A model generated the notes under the pieces. That model did no database searches. It was not told the origin of the DNA and saw only the letters and a program-made list of their open reading frames with translations. The position numbers and the translations under genes are program-made. This document shows, piece by piece, positions 43,087-52,870 of a stretch of DNA of 64,000 nucleotides. Position 1 is the stretch's first letter, and each line of letters starts with the position of its first letter. Origin of the DNA: CAZDET01 sp964504335 (GTDB lineage Bacteria; Bacteroidota; Bacteroidia; Chitinophagales; Saprospiraceae); the NCBI GenBank assembly GCA_964504335.1, contig CAZDET010000014.1, forward strand, positions 1 to 64,000. The letters are read 5' to 3'.

Positions 43087-43117
43087 TAGCGCTCACCTAC
43101 CCCATACGGGGTATATC
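43087..43117 (+). terminator. Hairpin after truA
   Basis: TACCCC and GGGGTA pair around a 4-base loop, with a further AGCG/CGCT outside. A second hairpin, GCCGTA/TACGGC, follows near 43142-43164. Neither has a T tract, so termination is uncertain. Confidence 0.35.
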
Positions 43118-43199
43118 GCTTTCTTACGGTCATGAAATTGGCCGTATCATTGTAGTACGGCAGGCACTGTGAACTTGGATTCCCCAAACCCCCCAATCC

Positions 43200-44279
43200 A
43201 TGGTCGTACTTGTACTCAGCTTTTTCACAGCGTTTACTCTCGTTTATTTTGCCATCCCGTCGATCATTTATATTGCGCGGGTAAAGCATCTGTTTGACGA
43301 GCCCGGCGAACGATCCTCCCACAAGGTCAGTACGCCCAGTTTGGGTGGTATCGCCATTTTTGCTGGGGCGCTGTTTTCTATTATTCTCTGGACGCCGTTC
43401 GAGGAATTCGGCAACCTCCAGTACATTCTCTGTGCGCTCATCATCGTATTCCTGATTGGTGCCAAAGACGATATTGCCCCGATGCCGGCTTCAAAAAAGC
43501 TGATCGGTCAGTTATTGGCAGCGTGCATTTTAGTCTTTAAATCGGATATCCGGCTGGATAGTCTCTACGGGTTGTTTTGGGTAGACTTTACCCTGCCGTT
43601 CTGGATATCGGTGATCATTTCCATCTTTACTATACTGGTGATTATGAACGCGTTCAACCTCATCGATGGCATCAACGGCCTGGCTGGTGGTGTGGGGGCG
43701 GTCATTGCGGTAACATTTGGTTGTTGGTTTTTCGTGGCGGGCCGCATCGAATACGCGACCGTGGCCTTCGCGACGGTAGGAGCAGTGCTGGCCTTCATGC
43801 GTTACAACGTGACGCCGGCGCAAATTTTCATGGGCGATACCGGCTCCCTCATTCTCGGAACCGTTACGGCGGTGCTGGCAATTAAATTTATCGATTGCAG
43901 TTACACAATGCAAGACGAGCTCAATATTGGCTTTGTCAATTCACCGGCTATTGCGGCGGGTATTCTGATTATTCCCCTTTTCGATACTGTTCGGGTATTT
44001 ACCACGCGGATAGTAAGAGGCAGAAGCCCCTTCGATGCCGATCGGCGGCACATTCACCACCTCCTGATCGATTACGGCTTCAGCCACATGCAGGCTACCG
44101 CCATTCTGCTGTTGGTCAACATGATTTTCATCTCCTTTGCGCTCAGTTTGGGGAAAGTGCTCGAGCTTCACGTGCTGCTTTTGCTGGAAATTGCGGTAGC
44201 GGGTAGTCTGACCTACTATCTGCACCGGAACGTAAACCAGCGACGCGTCCGCCAGCAATTGATTCAAAGCAAGGCCTGA
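43200..44279 (+). CDS. WecA/MraY-type undecaprenyl-phosphate sugar-1-phosphate transferase
   Basis: A 359-residue multi-spanning enzyme that loads a sugar-1-phosphate (often GlcNAc) onto undecaprenyl phosphate to begin polysaccharide synthesis. Motifs: KDDIAP (D90, D91), NAFNLIDGINGLAGG (150-164), FMGDTGSLILG (D213) and a His cluster in DRRHIHH. About ten membrane helices are visible. It may start the polysaccharide built by the minus-strand genes at 45594-50842. Its last base is shared with the crcB start codon (TGATG). Confidence 0.92.
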   Translation: MVVLVLSFFTAFTLVYFAIPSIIYIARVKHLFDEPGERSSHKVSTPSLGGIAIFAGALFSIILWTPFEEFGNLQYILCALIIVFLIGAKDDIAPMPASKKLIGQLLAACILVFKSDIRLDSLYGLFWVDFTLPFWISVIISIFTILVIMNAFNLIDGINGLAGGVGAVIAVTFGCWFFVAGRIEYATVAFATVGAVLAFMRYNVTPAQIFMGDTGSLILGTVTAVLAIKFIDCSYTMQDELNIGFVNSPAIAAGILIIPLFDTVRVFTTRIVRGRSPFDADRRHIHHLLIDYGFSHMQATAILLLVNMIFISFALSLGKVLELHVLLLLEIAVAGSLTYYLHRNVNQRRVRQQLIQSKA

Positions 44280-44644
44280 TGTCTGCTTTTGGGTGGGTAT
44301 TCCTGGGAGGGGGCATCGGCAGTACGTGTCGGTACGCGATTTCCCGCATGTTTCCTCCTGCAAGTGGCTTCCCCTGGGGGACGTTTCTCGCAAACAGCCT
44401 GGCTTGTCTGATACTGGGCCTCGCGGTGGCCTATCTCAGTCGGGCCAATCTGCCGCCGTCCGTCCGCCCGTTTTTATTGACCGGTTTCTGCGGGGGCTTC
44501 AGCACTTTTTCAACATTCAGCATGGAGTTAGTGCAATTATTACGCACGGGGCAGGGGCTTATGGCCATGGTATATGCGGTAAGCAGCCTGGCGGTTGGCA
44601 TGGGCGTTTTATTCCTGTCCCTTTCGCTGTTAGGGAATGAATGA
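44279..44644 (+). CDS. crcB: Fluoride exporter CrcB/Fluc
   Basis: A 121-residue, four-helix membrane protein that forms a dual-topology dimer channel to expel fluoride. GGFSTFSTFS (72-81) and the GTFLAN region with its Asn are the family signatures. There is no fluoride riboswitch in front because the gene overlaps the transferase gene by one base. Its end overlaps the next gene by 8 bases. Confidence 0.93.
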   Translation: MSAFGWVFLGGGIGSTCRYAISRMFPPASGFPWGTFLANSLACLILGLAVAYLSRANLPPSVRPFLLTGFCGGFSTFSTFSMELVQLLRTGQGLMAMVYAVSSLAVGMGVLFLSLSLLGNE

Positions 44645-45626
44645 CGAATATTCGCTGCCTTTTCCTACCTTCCGAAGAAAAAGCCACGTGGAATTAACTT
44701 CCGACATTCGAGCACGATTGGATCAGCTCGCCGAAAAGTATGCGGCCATGGGGCAGGATATGATTTCTTACCTCGATGGCCTGCTCTATGCCGATTACCT
44801 GACGTATTGGGACTACATTCGCCTCGATACCCTGCTCAGCCTGCAGTCTACTCAGACCCCCTTGCCGGATGAGGCGATCTTCGTTACTTACCACCAGATT
44901 ACCGAATTGTACCTGAAACTCTGCATCCAGGCAATTGAGCGCCTGGAACACGCAGAGGATTTCGGTCCGGAATTGCTGATGCGCCAACTGGATCGCCTGA
45001 ACCGGTATCTGAAGCAAATGATCGATTCCTTTGACGTGATGGTAGAAGGGATGGACAAGGAGGAATTTCTGAAGTTCCGAATGAGTTTGTTGCCGTCCAG
45101 CGGGTTTCAGTCGGCCCAATTCCGCATGTTGGAGATTATGAGCACGGAGTTGCCCAACCTGGTGCACCCCACTCAGCGGGCCAACCTGCAGCCGACGGAT
45201 TCGGCCGAAGCGCATTACGCCAAATTCTACTGGCGCTCGGGCGCTACGGAGCTGAAGTCGGGGCGCAAAACGCTGACGCTACGCCAGTTTGAGGAAAAGT
45301 ACCGCGCCGTTTTTCTCCGGCTGGCCGATCGGATGCGCGAGCAAAACCTGTGGAAATGCTACCAACGCCTTCAACCGGAGGAGCAGCGCGACCCGCGCCT
45401 GCGGGCGAGTATGCGCCGCTACGATCACCAGGTGAATGTCGGATGGGCGCTGTCGCATCTGCGGGCCGCGGGCCGCTACCTGGTGAAAAAACCACAGGTG
45501 ATGAAGGCTACCGGAGGCACCAACTGGCAGCAATACCTGCCGCCGCGGCACCAACAAATCCATTTTTTTCCGGAGTTGTGGACCGAAGCCGAGTTAGCGG
45601 AATGGGGGACGGCTAAAATTGACTAA
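44637..45626 (+). CDS. kynA: Tryptophan 2,3-dioxygenase
   Basis: A heme dioxygenase that opens tryptophan to N-formylkynurenine. Family features of the 329-residue protein include YLDGLLYADYLTYWDY, PDEAIFVTYHQITELYLK (His86), PSSGFQSAQFRMLE (153-166), the heme ligand His274 in LSHLRAAGR, and KATGGTNW (290-297). It overlaps crcB by 8 bases and converges with the O-antigen ligase gene, sharing 33 bases. With kynureninase (7784) it covers two steps of tryptophan breakdown; kynurenine formamidase was not seen. Confidence 0.92.
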   Translation: MNDEYSLPFPTFRRKSHVELTSDIRARLDQLAEKYAAMGQDMISYLDGLLYADYLTYWDYIRLDTLLSLQSTQTPLPDEAIFVTYHQITELYLKLCIQAIERLEHAEDFGPELLMRQLDRLNRYLKQMIDSFDVMVEGMDKEEFLKFRMSLLPSSGFQSAQFRMLEIMSTELPNLVHPTQRANLQPTDSAEAHYAKFYWRSGATELKSGRKTLTLRQFEEKYRAVFLRLADRMREQNLWKCYQRLQPEEQRDPRLRASMRRYDHQVNVGWALSHLRAAGRYLVKKPQVMKATGGTNWQQYLPPRHQQIHFFPELWTEAELAEWGTAKID

Positions 45627-47027
45627 GAGGGCCAGATTGATCCAGAAGAAGGAGCCAATTTTGTCGTTCTCGACCAGGTCATTGATGATTAGGAAGCTAA
45701 GGATGATGATCAGGGAAATCATGCTCGCCATTAGTACCGCCTTCCTGCTTGGATCGGTCTGGCGATGATAGGCGGATTCGCCGTACAGAAGCGCGAAAAT
45801 GACCAGTACAATAAATAGCAGTAAGCCGGGCAATCCTTGTTCGACGAATAGGAGCAAAAAGTAATTGTGAATACCTGAACGCTCTTCGTTTTTACTAACG
45901 TAGGTGCGAAAGCTGGTAACCGTGTAAGAGTCGTAGAAATTGGTGAAGTTGCCGGGCCCCCAGCCAAAAATAGGGCGTTCGGGAATCATATGTCCGGCGG
46001 CCACCCATCGGTACAGGCGTTCCATGGTAGAGATATCTTCCATGTTGTAGGTCGCCTCGATTAGATTGTCAAATCGCTCGTGCGAAACGGTGGTCTCGTA
46101 GTTGGGGGCGTAGTCGAGATAGCGGTTATTGTACAAAAAGAAGGCGGTACCGGCAAGAACGATGATCAGCCCGGCCACCAATACCGGGCGAAGTAAGCGG
46201 GCCCGAACGACAAAGTACGCAACCAGGGCAATCAGCAGACTCACATACGCAGCGCGCGTGTAGGAAAAATAAACCGCAATCAGCACGAGCAATAAACTGC
46301 CAATCAACAGCCACCAGCGACGACTGCGGTACTCGTACCACCGAAGCGCCAGGATAATGAAAGGCACAAAAAGGGACAACATGGCTGCGTAATTGACGTG
46401 GTTGCGCTGGAAGGGAAAAAATACCTTGTATACATCCGCAAAACTGAACCCGTAGCTGGCGTGTCGGACCAGTACGTAGGCAATCGTGAAAAACAGCGGC
46501 ACATAGATTACCCAATAAAAGCGCCGCAAATCATCGATGGATCGGATACAGTAACCCGTGACGAAGAAAAAGACAACGATATACCACGTCTTCGCGAGGC
46601 TAAATTTCAGACTGACAAAAAAAAGATCGCTGGTAATGGTAGTCGTGTAAGTCCAGAAAAGGTGCAGCAGCACGACCAGGGTAATTGGGTGGCGTAAATA
46701 GCGGGCCGAAACAGCTTCGGGGCGTTGAAATACGTGGATGATGAATAGAAGCATCAGGCCCACCATCAACGGCTCCGTTGGCAAATCCGTACCAAATCCA
46801 TTGGGCAATTCCACTTCGGTCGAAAGGGGTAGAAAAAACAATAACAGAAAATAGAGGGGCCGCCAATTGACGAGGGCCTGATAGATGAGCAGTACTACTG
46901 CCGGAAGCGCGGCCAGGAAATACCATTCGGTAGCCACGGCGGTCCAGCAGGCCAGCACGACCAGGGCGGCAAACCCCCAGAACAACCCTCTGGATGGTTG
47001 CGGCAACAGGACGTGCTTACCGGCCAT
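45594..47027 (-). CDS. O-antigen ligase/polymerase family protein
   Basis: A 477-residue membrane protein with about twelve helices. The periplasmic loop has GWGPGNFTNFYDSYT and SGIHNYFLLLFVEQGLPGL, the His/Glu motif of the Wzy_C/WaaL family. It either polymerises undecaprenyl-linked repeat units or transfers the polysaccharide to a lipid acceptor. It overlaps the Wzz gene by 11 bases. Confidence 0.88.
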   Translation of the reverse strand: MAGKHVLLPQPSRGLFWGFAALVVLACWTAVATEWYFLAALPAVVLLIYQALVNWRPLYFLLLFFLPLSTEVELPNGFGTDLPTEPLMVGLMLLFIIHVFQRPEAVSARYLRHPITLVVLLHLFWTYTTTITSDLFFVSLKFSLAKTWYIVVFFFVTGYCIRSIDDLRRFYWVIYVPLFFTIAYVLVRHASYGFSFADVYKVFFPFQRNHVNYAAMLSLFVPFIILALRWYEYRSRRWWLLIGSLLLVLIAVYFSYTRAAYVSLLIALVAYFVVRARLLRPVLVAGLIIVLAGTAFFLYNNRYLDYAPNYETTVSHERFDNLIEATYNMEDISTMERLYRWVAAGHMIPERPIFGWGPGNFTNFYDSYTVTSFRTYVSKNEERSGIHNYFLLLFVEQGLPGLLLFIVLVIFALLYGESAYHRQTDPSRKAVLMASMISLIIILSFLIINDLVENDKIGSFFWINLALLVNFSRPPFR

Positions 47028-48168
47028 AGTAGATTTCTCTCCAGTTAATATCCCGGGTATTCTCGATAAACAATACGCCTAATACACAAAACAAAAAAGT
47101 GACAAAGGCCACCGCCAGGACGATGAGCGACCGCTTCGGGCGCGACTTGACGATGGGTACCCGGGCTTCTTCCAGTAGCAGTAAGACGGGGATATCCGAT
47201 TGATAAATGGCCTGATATTGTTTGCGGCGTTCCAGGTCCTGGCTCAGGCTGCGGGAGGATTGGTCGTACTGCTGTTCGAGCTTGCGAATCTGGGCGACTC
47301 CGCTATTGAATTCTTCCAGCTGCTGCTGCACTTCGGCCAGTTCCTGCTCCAGGCCGCTGATTTCGACGTTGAGCAGATTGATCGAATCGCGTGCACCGCG
47401 CACCCCGGAGTTGACAAATGCTTCCACCCGTGCCTTGGCACCCCGTAGATCCGTGCGGGCTTCGGTCAGGCTGGCGGTGAGCCCTTCGGCCTGGGAATAG
47501 CTGTTGTAAATGCTGTATTGCTGTCGCAGCTTAGCCAGGCTATCACTAATGACTGCGAGCTGGGTTTCTTTATTGCGGACGTTTCCTTCGTAGGTTTTAA
47601 TGGTTTGGCCAAAGCTGCTTTTGATCAGTTGTTGAGCCGTGCGGGTGGTGTATTCCCGGGCGGCTCTGACCATTGCTGCGGCGAGGGCCGGATCGCGGTC
47701 TTCCAGGCTTAGTTCGATGGCATCCCGTTTGGTTTTTGTGACTTCGTACAGACCAAAAAACTTTTGGCGCACGCGGTAGGGAGCCTTCCGGTTTGTAGAA
47801 TCGATCTGGTAATGCCGGAATAAGTGAAAAGAGTCGATGAGAAAATCGGCGAGTTGATCGGACTCGGCGATGTTGAGCAGGCGATCAACGTCGTTGGCAT
47901 TGCCGTAGAGTTCGGGCTCCAGTTGACTGTTCCCGAACAGAAGCTCGGGCTTGCTTTGGTCGGGGCTCAGGGCCAGAAACATGGTATTGGCCTGGTAATA
48001 CACCGGAAGCAGGAGCGATACCACTACCGCTCCTACGGTAGCGATGCCACAAGCCAGCAAAATTGGACGTTTCCAACGAAAAATGACCCGCAGCACGTCG
48101 AGCAGGCTTTCCGAACGAGTAGGGCCGGCCGTTCGGTGCTCCACCGCTTTTTCCTCAGTTCTTAGCAT
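47017..48168 (-). CDS. Wzz-like chain length determinant protein
   Basis: A polysaccharide co-polymerase of 383 residues, with ATG 48168 chosen over an upstream open stretch. The first helix (about 35-58, RPILLACGIATVGAVVVSLLL) is followed by a large periplasmic coiled-coil domain (about 90-335) and a C-terminal helix (about 350-375). No tyrosine kinase domain is attached. It is thought to set the length of the polymer made by the neighbouring enzyme. Confidence 0.85.
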   Translation of the reverse strand: MLRTEEKAVEHRTAGPTRSESLLDVLRVIFRWKRPILLACGIATVGAVVVSLLLPVYYQANTMFLALSPDQSKPELLFGNSQLEPELYGNANDVDRLLNIAESDQLADFLIDSFHLFRHYQIDSTNRKAPYRVRQKFFGLYEVTKTKRDAIELSLEDRDPALAAAMVRAAREYTTRTAQQLIKSSFGQTIKTYEGNVRNKETQLAVISDSLAKLRQQYSIYNSYSQAEGLTASLTEARTDLRGAKARVEAFVNSGVRGARDSINLLNVEISGLEQELAEVQQQLEEFNSGVAQIRKLEQQYDQSSRSLSQDLERRKQYQAIYQSDIPVLLLLEEARVPIVKSRPKRSLIVLAVAFVTFLFCVLGVLFIENTRDINWREIYYGR

Positions 48169-48227
48169 GGATGATTGAGCAGACAATTGGAAAATGGGTG
48201 TAAAAGTAGCAAAATATGGCACGATAG

Positions 48228-49664
48228 CTACCGATCGGCCAAGAGGACACGTATCCACTGGCGCAAATCAATCAGTCCTAGCAAAAACGACAGGGCGAGG
48301 GTCGTCGATACACAGCAAACGAATTTAACGAACCAGGGAGTAGAGGTCAACCAGGGACCTCCGTAGAGCTCTGCTATACCAAAACTCAGCAGTGCGAAAA
48401 CCAACAAGCGCAGCAACCATCGACCGTTGGTGCCCACCCCGAAGGTGCGATGCACGATCCACAGTTGGGCGGCAAGCAGGGCAAACTGGGTCACGCAGGT
48501 GGCAAGGGCAGCTCCATAAGCTCCGTACACCGGAATCAGCCACCAATTGAGCCCGATATTCCCGAGCACCCCAAGGGCAAAGTAGCGATTCATGCGTCCG
48601 AGTACGCCGGCGGCCGTCAGGAGGGTGCCGTAAATATAGCCGCCGCTCATGGCTACAAACGAAAACATCAGCAGGGTAAGAATCGAGCCTGAATAGGCCG
48701 AACCGTCCGTGTAGAGCGTTTCCATGATCGGCGTCCCGAATGCCCAGACGGCTGCTGCCAGGCTAATCGCCCCGGCACCCAACGCGCCGGCTCCCAGGCG
48801 GGCAAGCTCGAAGGGCGATTCGCGCTGGGCCAGTTGCCGGCTAAACATCGGCAAGAGCAAGCCGGCAATCAGAAATCCGGCAATATTGGCTGCATCCAGT
48901 AATCGAAAAGCGCTGGCGTACAAATCCGCTTCGATCCGGCCATTCTCCAGGAGGCGCTCGATCATAATACCGTCTACCCGAGTGTAGGCCGTCATCAAAA
49001 AAATGACCAACGCGAAAGGCGCACTGCGCCTCAGCAAGACCCAAAATACGCGGGGTCGCAGCCGCCAGACTAAGCCTTGAAGGTAGGGCCGGAGCAATAG
49101 CCCGGCGATCACCAGGGTAAGTACCCAGGCAGTGGTTTGGGCCAGTACGAACCGTAGTAAATCAAAATGGGGTAAAAGCAGAAGAGCACCGCAAATTACG
49201 GTCAGCAGCAACTTGTCCAGCACAGAGAGCAGGCTGTCGGTGCGGTACTGACCGAGCCCGGCGAAATTGGAACGCAGGTACAAAAACAGGGCCTGCAGCA
49301 CCAAATTGAAGCCGATAAGGAGCAGAAAAAACCGGGCGCGTGGTTCGAACCCCCAAAAATAACCGGCCACCAGGACGATAGCCAGATATCCGACAGATAA
49401 GAGCCCCTTGAGCGCAAGCAGGTAGGGGAAGTACTTTCCGATGAGATGCCTGCCCTGTGCGAGGTTCCGGCTGTTGTAATTATGCAGGCCAAAATCAGCG
49501 ACGATCTGGAAGAGATAGGCAAAATTGAAGAGCGTGAAATACAACCCGTATTCGCCTGCAGGCAGCACATTCTGCACCGTACGGTCGATGCCGAATAAAT
49601 AAAACCCCTTGACTGCCAGATTGAGTACGACCAGCAGCGCCGCATTCGAGATGAAATCGCGCAT
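48228..49664 (-). CDS. Polysaccharide flippase (Wzx/MATE-like)
   Basis: A 478-residue protein with twelve to fourteen hydrophobic helices. The frame is open to 49841, but ATG 49664 (MRDFISNAALLVVLNLAVKG) is the typical start. It probably moves lipid-linked repeat units across the inner membrane. It lies between the Wzz and glycosyltransferase genes on the same strand, 59 bases from the former. Confidence 0.88.
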   Translation of the reverse strand: MRDFISNAALLVVLNLAVKGFYLFGIDRTVQNVLPAGEYGLYFTLFNFAYLFQIVADFGLHNYNSRNLAQGRHLIGKYFPYLLALKGLLSVGYLAIVLVAGYFWGFEPRARFFLLLIGFNLVLQALFLYLRSNFAGLGQYRTDSLLSVLDKLLLTVICGALLLLPHFDLLRFVLAQTTAWVLTLVIAGLLLRPYLQGLVWRLRPRVFWVLLRRSAPFALVIFLMTAYTRVDGIMIERLLENGRIEADLYASAFRLLDAANIAGFLIAGLLLPMFSRQLAQRESPFELARLGAGALGAGAISLAAAVWAFGTPIMETLYTDGSAYSGSILTLLMFSFVAMSGGYIYGTLLTAAGVLGRMNRYFALGVLGNIGLNWWLIPVYGAYGAALATCVTQFALLAAQLWIVHRTFGVGTNGRWLLRLLVFALLSFGIAELYGGPWLTSTPWFVKFVCCVSTTLALSFLLGLIDLRQWIRVLLADR

Positions 49665-49702
49665 AAGCTTGTGCGGTGCGAAGATAAGTAGCTTTGGCCA
49701 TC

Positions 49703-50842
49703 CTACTGCACCCGGCGGCCCCTCCAGCGAACGGGCGGACGAAAAAGGGTGGTGGTCCCAACCAGGATCAGATACAGCGGATGCACCAGCTGACTGGCCC
49801 AAAAGGACTGCATCCATCTCCGGTGCCCATAGTGAGCACAACCGGCGTACAGCAAGCGAAAATCAACCATCGATTTAAGCAACCAGGCCGCTAAGCCCAC
49901 AAAGATCCCCTGAGGGAAGAAGAAGAAAGGACTCAAAAGGATCGTCCAGCAGAAACAGAAAATCCCCCCCTGTAGCACTGGAAGCTCCCATTGCGTGTAG
50001 CTATCGCTTTTGCCGGCCCAACGTAGGCGTTGGAGCAAAAATGCCCGCCAGGATAACTCCGGAAAAGTGGTGACGGTGGCCGATCGGCCGGGGATAAATA
50101 CAACTGGCGTACCGCTACGGCGGGCCGATTCCAGAAAGAAAACATCATCTCCTGAGGAGCGATGGAGGTGGGCTTCGTACCCGCCAAGTCGATCGTACAA
50201 CGATCTGGGGAACGCCATATTCGCGCCGTTGGCCAAAATTGGTCGCCCCCAATTGGCCATGCCTCCGGTAAGGACCATGTAGCCGATCAGATCCAGCGCC
50301 TGAAACCGATCCAGAAAACGAGACGATGGCTCGGGAAGTACCGAGGCGGTCAGCAATGCTTCGGGATGGTGGAGGTGGTAGGCGACTAACGTAGATAACC
50401 ATTCCCGAGGATGCCGGCAGTCGCCATCCGTCGTAACGATTAGGGAGCCGCGAGCCTGCTGGACTCCGTGGGCCAAGGCTGCTTTCTTACCAGCCAGAGC
50501 ACTCGAATGCTTCGATAGAGAAACCTGCAACAGGCGGTCGGACGCATACGACTCGATAATGCGGGCAGTATTATCCGTACTGTGGTCGTCGACGACAATG
50601 ATTTCGTAGCGGCCGGTGGGATAGGATTGATCGAGGAGCCCCGCCAAGCAATCAGCCAGGTAGGCAGCCTCGTTGCGCACCGGGACCAAGACGGAAACAA
50701 AGGGGTAGCGGGAAGGGCTGTCCGGCTTCGGCTGGCGGAGCAGGAGGCCCCATCGATTGGTTAGTTGGGTGAAAAAAGTGAAATAGGCCAGGGTAAAGAG
50801 ACCGCACCCGCCCCAGAGAATTGCCGCCGCTGCGGCGATCAT
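49703..50842 (-). CDS. Family 2 glycosyltransferase, membrane-anchored
   Basis: A 379-residue protein. The N-terminal helix is followed by a GT-A domain: VSVLVPVRNEAAYL, IIVVDDHSTDNTA, TTDGDCRHP (metal-binding DGD) and GDDVFFLE, with a QRLRW-like motif (LLQRLRWAGK). C-terminal helices (about 290-360) anchor it. It resembles processive or exopolysaccharide-type GT2 enzymes. Its ATG overlaps the stop of the upstream gene (ATGA). Confidence 0.9.
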   Translation of the reverse strand: MIAAAAAILWGGCGLFTLAYFTFFTQLTNRWGLLLRQPKPDSPSRYPFVSVLVPVRNEAAYLADCLAGLLDQSYPTGRYEIIVVDDHSTDNTARIIESYASDRLLQVSLSKHSSALAGKKAALAHGVQQARGSLIVTTDGDCRHPREWLSTLVAYHLHHPEALLTASVLPEPSSRFLDRFQALDLIGYMVLTGGMANWGRPILANGANMAFPRSLYDRLGGYEAHLHRSSGDDVFFLESARRSGTPVVFIPGRSATVTTFPELSWRAFLLQRLRWAGKSDSYTQWELPVLQGGIFCFCWTILLSPFFFFPQGIFVGLAAWLLKSMVDFRLLYAGCAHYGHRRWMQSFWASQLVHPLYLILVGTTTLFRPPVRWRGRRVQ

Positions 50843-51321
50843 TCGAAGAATTGATCGTAATCGTCCTTGCGACGCTCGGAGGCGCGTTTCGCCTTGGTTT
50901 CCTGCTCTAGCTGATCCAGATCAAGCGGTTCGGATTCAATTTCTTCGTAGTCGATTAATTGGCCTTCCCGTCGGTTGCGGCTTTCTTCCTCCATAGATTT
51001 GAGCTGCCGGCGCAGCAGGACCTTTCCCAGCAGAAACACTGAAACAAGGGGCAAGCCCAATAGCGACAACAAAATGAGTACGACCCCGCCCAGTGTATTG
51101 CGTTTGGTGACGGCACCGAGCCACTGGATGTAGTTCCATACCACTTTATAATCCATGATCAGAACGGCGATGATAAGCAAGGGGGTCAGCAACCAAAGAA
51201 TGCGCATAATGAACTGAGCCACATAAATGAGGCCGATCAGCACCAAGACAGCTATGACCAGGCTGAAGATGGCAGCCAGGGGGTTGTTACTGGAGAAATC
51301 AAAACGGCGTTGGGGAGCCAT
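50839..51321 (-). CDS. Small membrane protein of the polysaccharide block
   Basis: A 160-residue protein with three hydrophobic segments (about 15-35, 38-55, 77-97) and a highly charged C-terminal tail (about 105-160) rich in Glu, Asp and Arg. I do not recognise a family. It is the first gene of the minus-strand block and is coupled to the GT2 gene by ATGA, so it may assist in the envelope polysaccharide pathway. The 197-base gap before it has no other gene. Confidence 0.7.
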   Translation of the reverse strand: MAPQRRFDFSSNNPLAAIFSLVIAVLVLIGLIYVAQFIMRILWLLTPLLIIAVLIMDYKVVWNYIQWLGAVTKRNTLGGVVLILLSLLGLPLVSVFLLGKVLLRRQLKSMEEESRNRREGQLIDYEEIESEPLDLDQLEQETKAKRASERRKDDYDQFFE

Positions 51322-51489
51322 AATTACCTACAAATTTTTTACAACTACATAACAGCCTGCGGCAAATAGGAGTTGGGCTCCTTCGATTAGTGTAGCACAT
51401 TTCGGCATTAATCAGGCAAAGATTTCTACCGAAACGGACAAATTCGGCAATCAATGCTGGATAGTATGCTTCTCACAATTTGAACTTCT

Positions 51490-51497
51490 TACTTTTG
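51490..51497 (+). promoter_or_regulatory. -7 element of the TlpA-like gene
   Basis: TACTTTTG matches TAnnTTTG, 20 bases before the ATG at 51518. No convincing -33 TTG was found. Confidence 0.4.
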
Positions 51498-51517
51498 CAC
51501 TTGCAAAAAAAGAAGAT

Positions 51518-52870
51518 ATGATTGCCCGACTCGCTGTGCTGACTTTGATGCTTACCGGAAGCATATCCGCTTATGCTCAAACGGACCTGGTTGTGAACCT
51601 GGTCGATTGCGACGATCAAACCGTTGGTATTTACAAATTTAACGGTTTGGCGATGCAGCCCCTCGCGGATATACCAGAATTAGAAGCCGGTATGTTCCGT
51701 ACTCAAATAGAAGCAGCGGCGCCGCAGATGTACTACCTGGGGACCTCTCCCCAACAAACCATTCCAGTGATTGTCGGTGGTGATCCGGTGGTGAAAGTTA
51801 ATGGAAGTTGTGCCGCTTTGCAACAGGCGCTGGTTTATGAATCGTCGTTAAATACGGCTTACCAGCAGATGAAGCAACAACTGGATAACTGGTTGCGCCA
51901 GAGCAACACTGCCAATACCCTGCTTCGCCGGGCCGATTCTAGCCAACGTGGTGATTTGCTTCAACAACTGGCCGACATAGATGCGCAGCGGCTGGGCTTG
52001 CTCGACTCGCTGCGGGCGGCAGAGCCGTTTTTGGCCCGTATTGCTGCATTGAACACCTACCTGAGCTTCGAGCACCACGGCCGCAAGGCGTTCCCGTTGG
52101 GGGAGTTCGACTATTTCCAGCGCGTCTTTTTCAAATACGTAGATCATCAGGACCCCGGCTACGAGGAGCTTCCGTGGGTGTATCAGAGCTTTCGCACCTA
52201 CACGTCTACCTTGTTGGGGGTACGGCCCTCGCAATCTCGTTTGTTCAAAATACTCGAACGCGAAATCAAGCAATGGCCGGCTGGCAGTTCGGCTCAATTC
52301 TTTGCTGGTCAGGGAGCACTTGCCGCATTAAAGCAGCAAAGGCATTCGGCCTACCTTCCCCTGGCAGAGATGATGCTGGGGCTTTTCCAGGAGGACTATC
52401 CGCAACTGATGGCCGGGCTGGTGCAGGAAATTGAAAATATCCGCCAGTTTATGAAGGGCGGTCAGGCTCCCGACTTTGCGGGGCAAACGCCGACTGGCGA
52501 CACCATCCGGCTCAGTGATCTGCGGGGAAAGATCGTACTCGTCGATTTTTGGGCGAGTTGGTGCGGTCCTTGCCGCCGGGAGAACCCTCGGGTAGCGCAG
52601 TTGTACAAGGCATACAAGGACAAGGGCTTCGAAATTTTGGGAGTGAGCATCGATCGGGATGCCAATAAGTGGCAGCAAGCTATTGAGGCTGATGGGCTCG
52701 AGTGGCCACAAATCATCGACGATCGGAGCAGCAATGCGATCGCTAAGTTGTATAGCGTGACTTCCATCCCGCACACCATGCTGCTGGATGCCGAAGGCAA
52801 GATCATCGAACGGGGTTTGCGGGGGCGTTCGTTGGAGGAAAAGCTCGCAGAATTATTTCCGGACAACTAG
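51518..52870 (+). CDS. TlpA-like thiol-disulfide oxidoreductase
   Basis: A 450-residue exported protein. Signal peptide (1-20, ending AYA), then a DUF4369-like N-terminal region and a helical linker, and a thioredoxin domain (about 315-450) with active site WASWCGPC (345-352). Such large TlpA/ResA-like proteins are common in Bacteroidota and probably reduce periplasmic disulfides. The C-terminus converges with the M16 protease gene and overlaps it by 18 bases. Confidence 0.88.
   Translation: MIARLAVLTLMLTGSISAYAQTDLVVNLVDCDDQTVGIYKFNGLAMQPLADIPELEAGMFRTQIEAAAPQMYYLGTSPQQTIPVIVGGDPVVKVNGSCAALQQALVYESSLNTAYQQMKQQLDNWLRQSNTANTLLRRADSSQRGDLLQQLADIDAQRLGLLDSLRAAEPFLARIAALNTYLSFEHHGRKAFPLGEFDYFQRVFFKYVDHQDPGYEELPWVYQSFRTYTSTLLGVRPSQSRLFKILEREIKQWPAGSSAQFFAGQGALAALKQQRHSAYLPLAEMMLGLFQEDYPQLMAGLVQEIENIRQFMKGGQAPDFAGQTPTGDTIRLSDLRGKIVLVDFWASWCGPCRRENPRVAQLYKAYKDKGFEILGVSIDRDANKWQQAIEADGLEWPQIIDDRSSNAIAKLYSVTSIPHTMLLDAEGKIIERGLRGRSLEEKLAELFPDN

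Noticed and set aside
44260..44290. Fluoride riboswitch before crcB
   Set aside because: The crcB start overlaps the preceding stop codon, leaving no leader.
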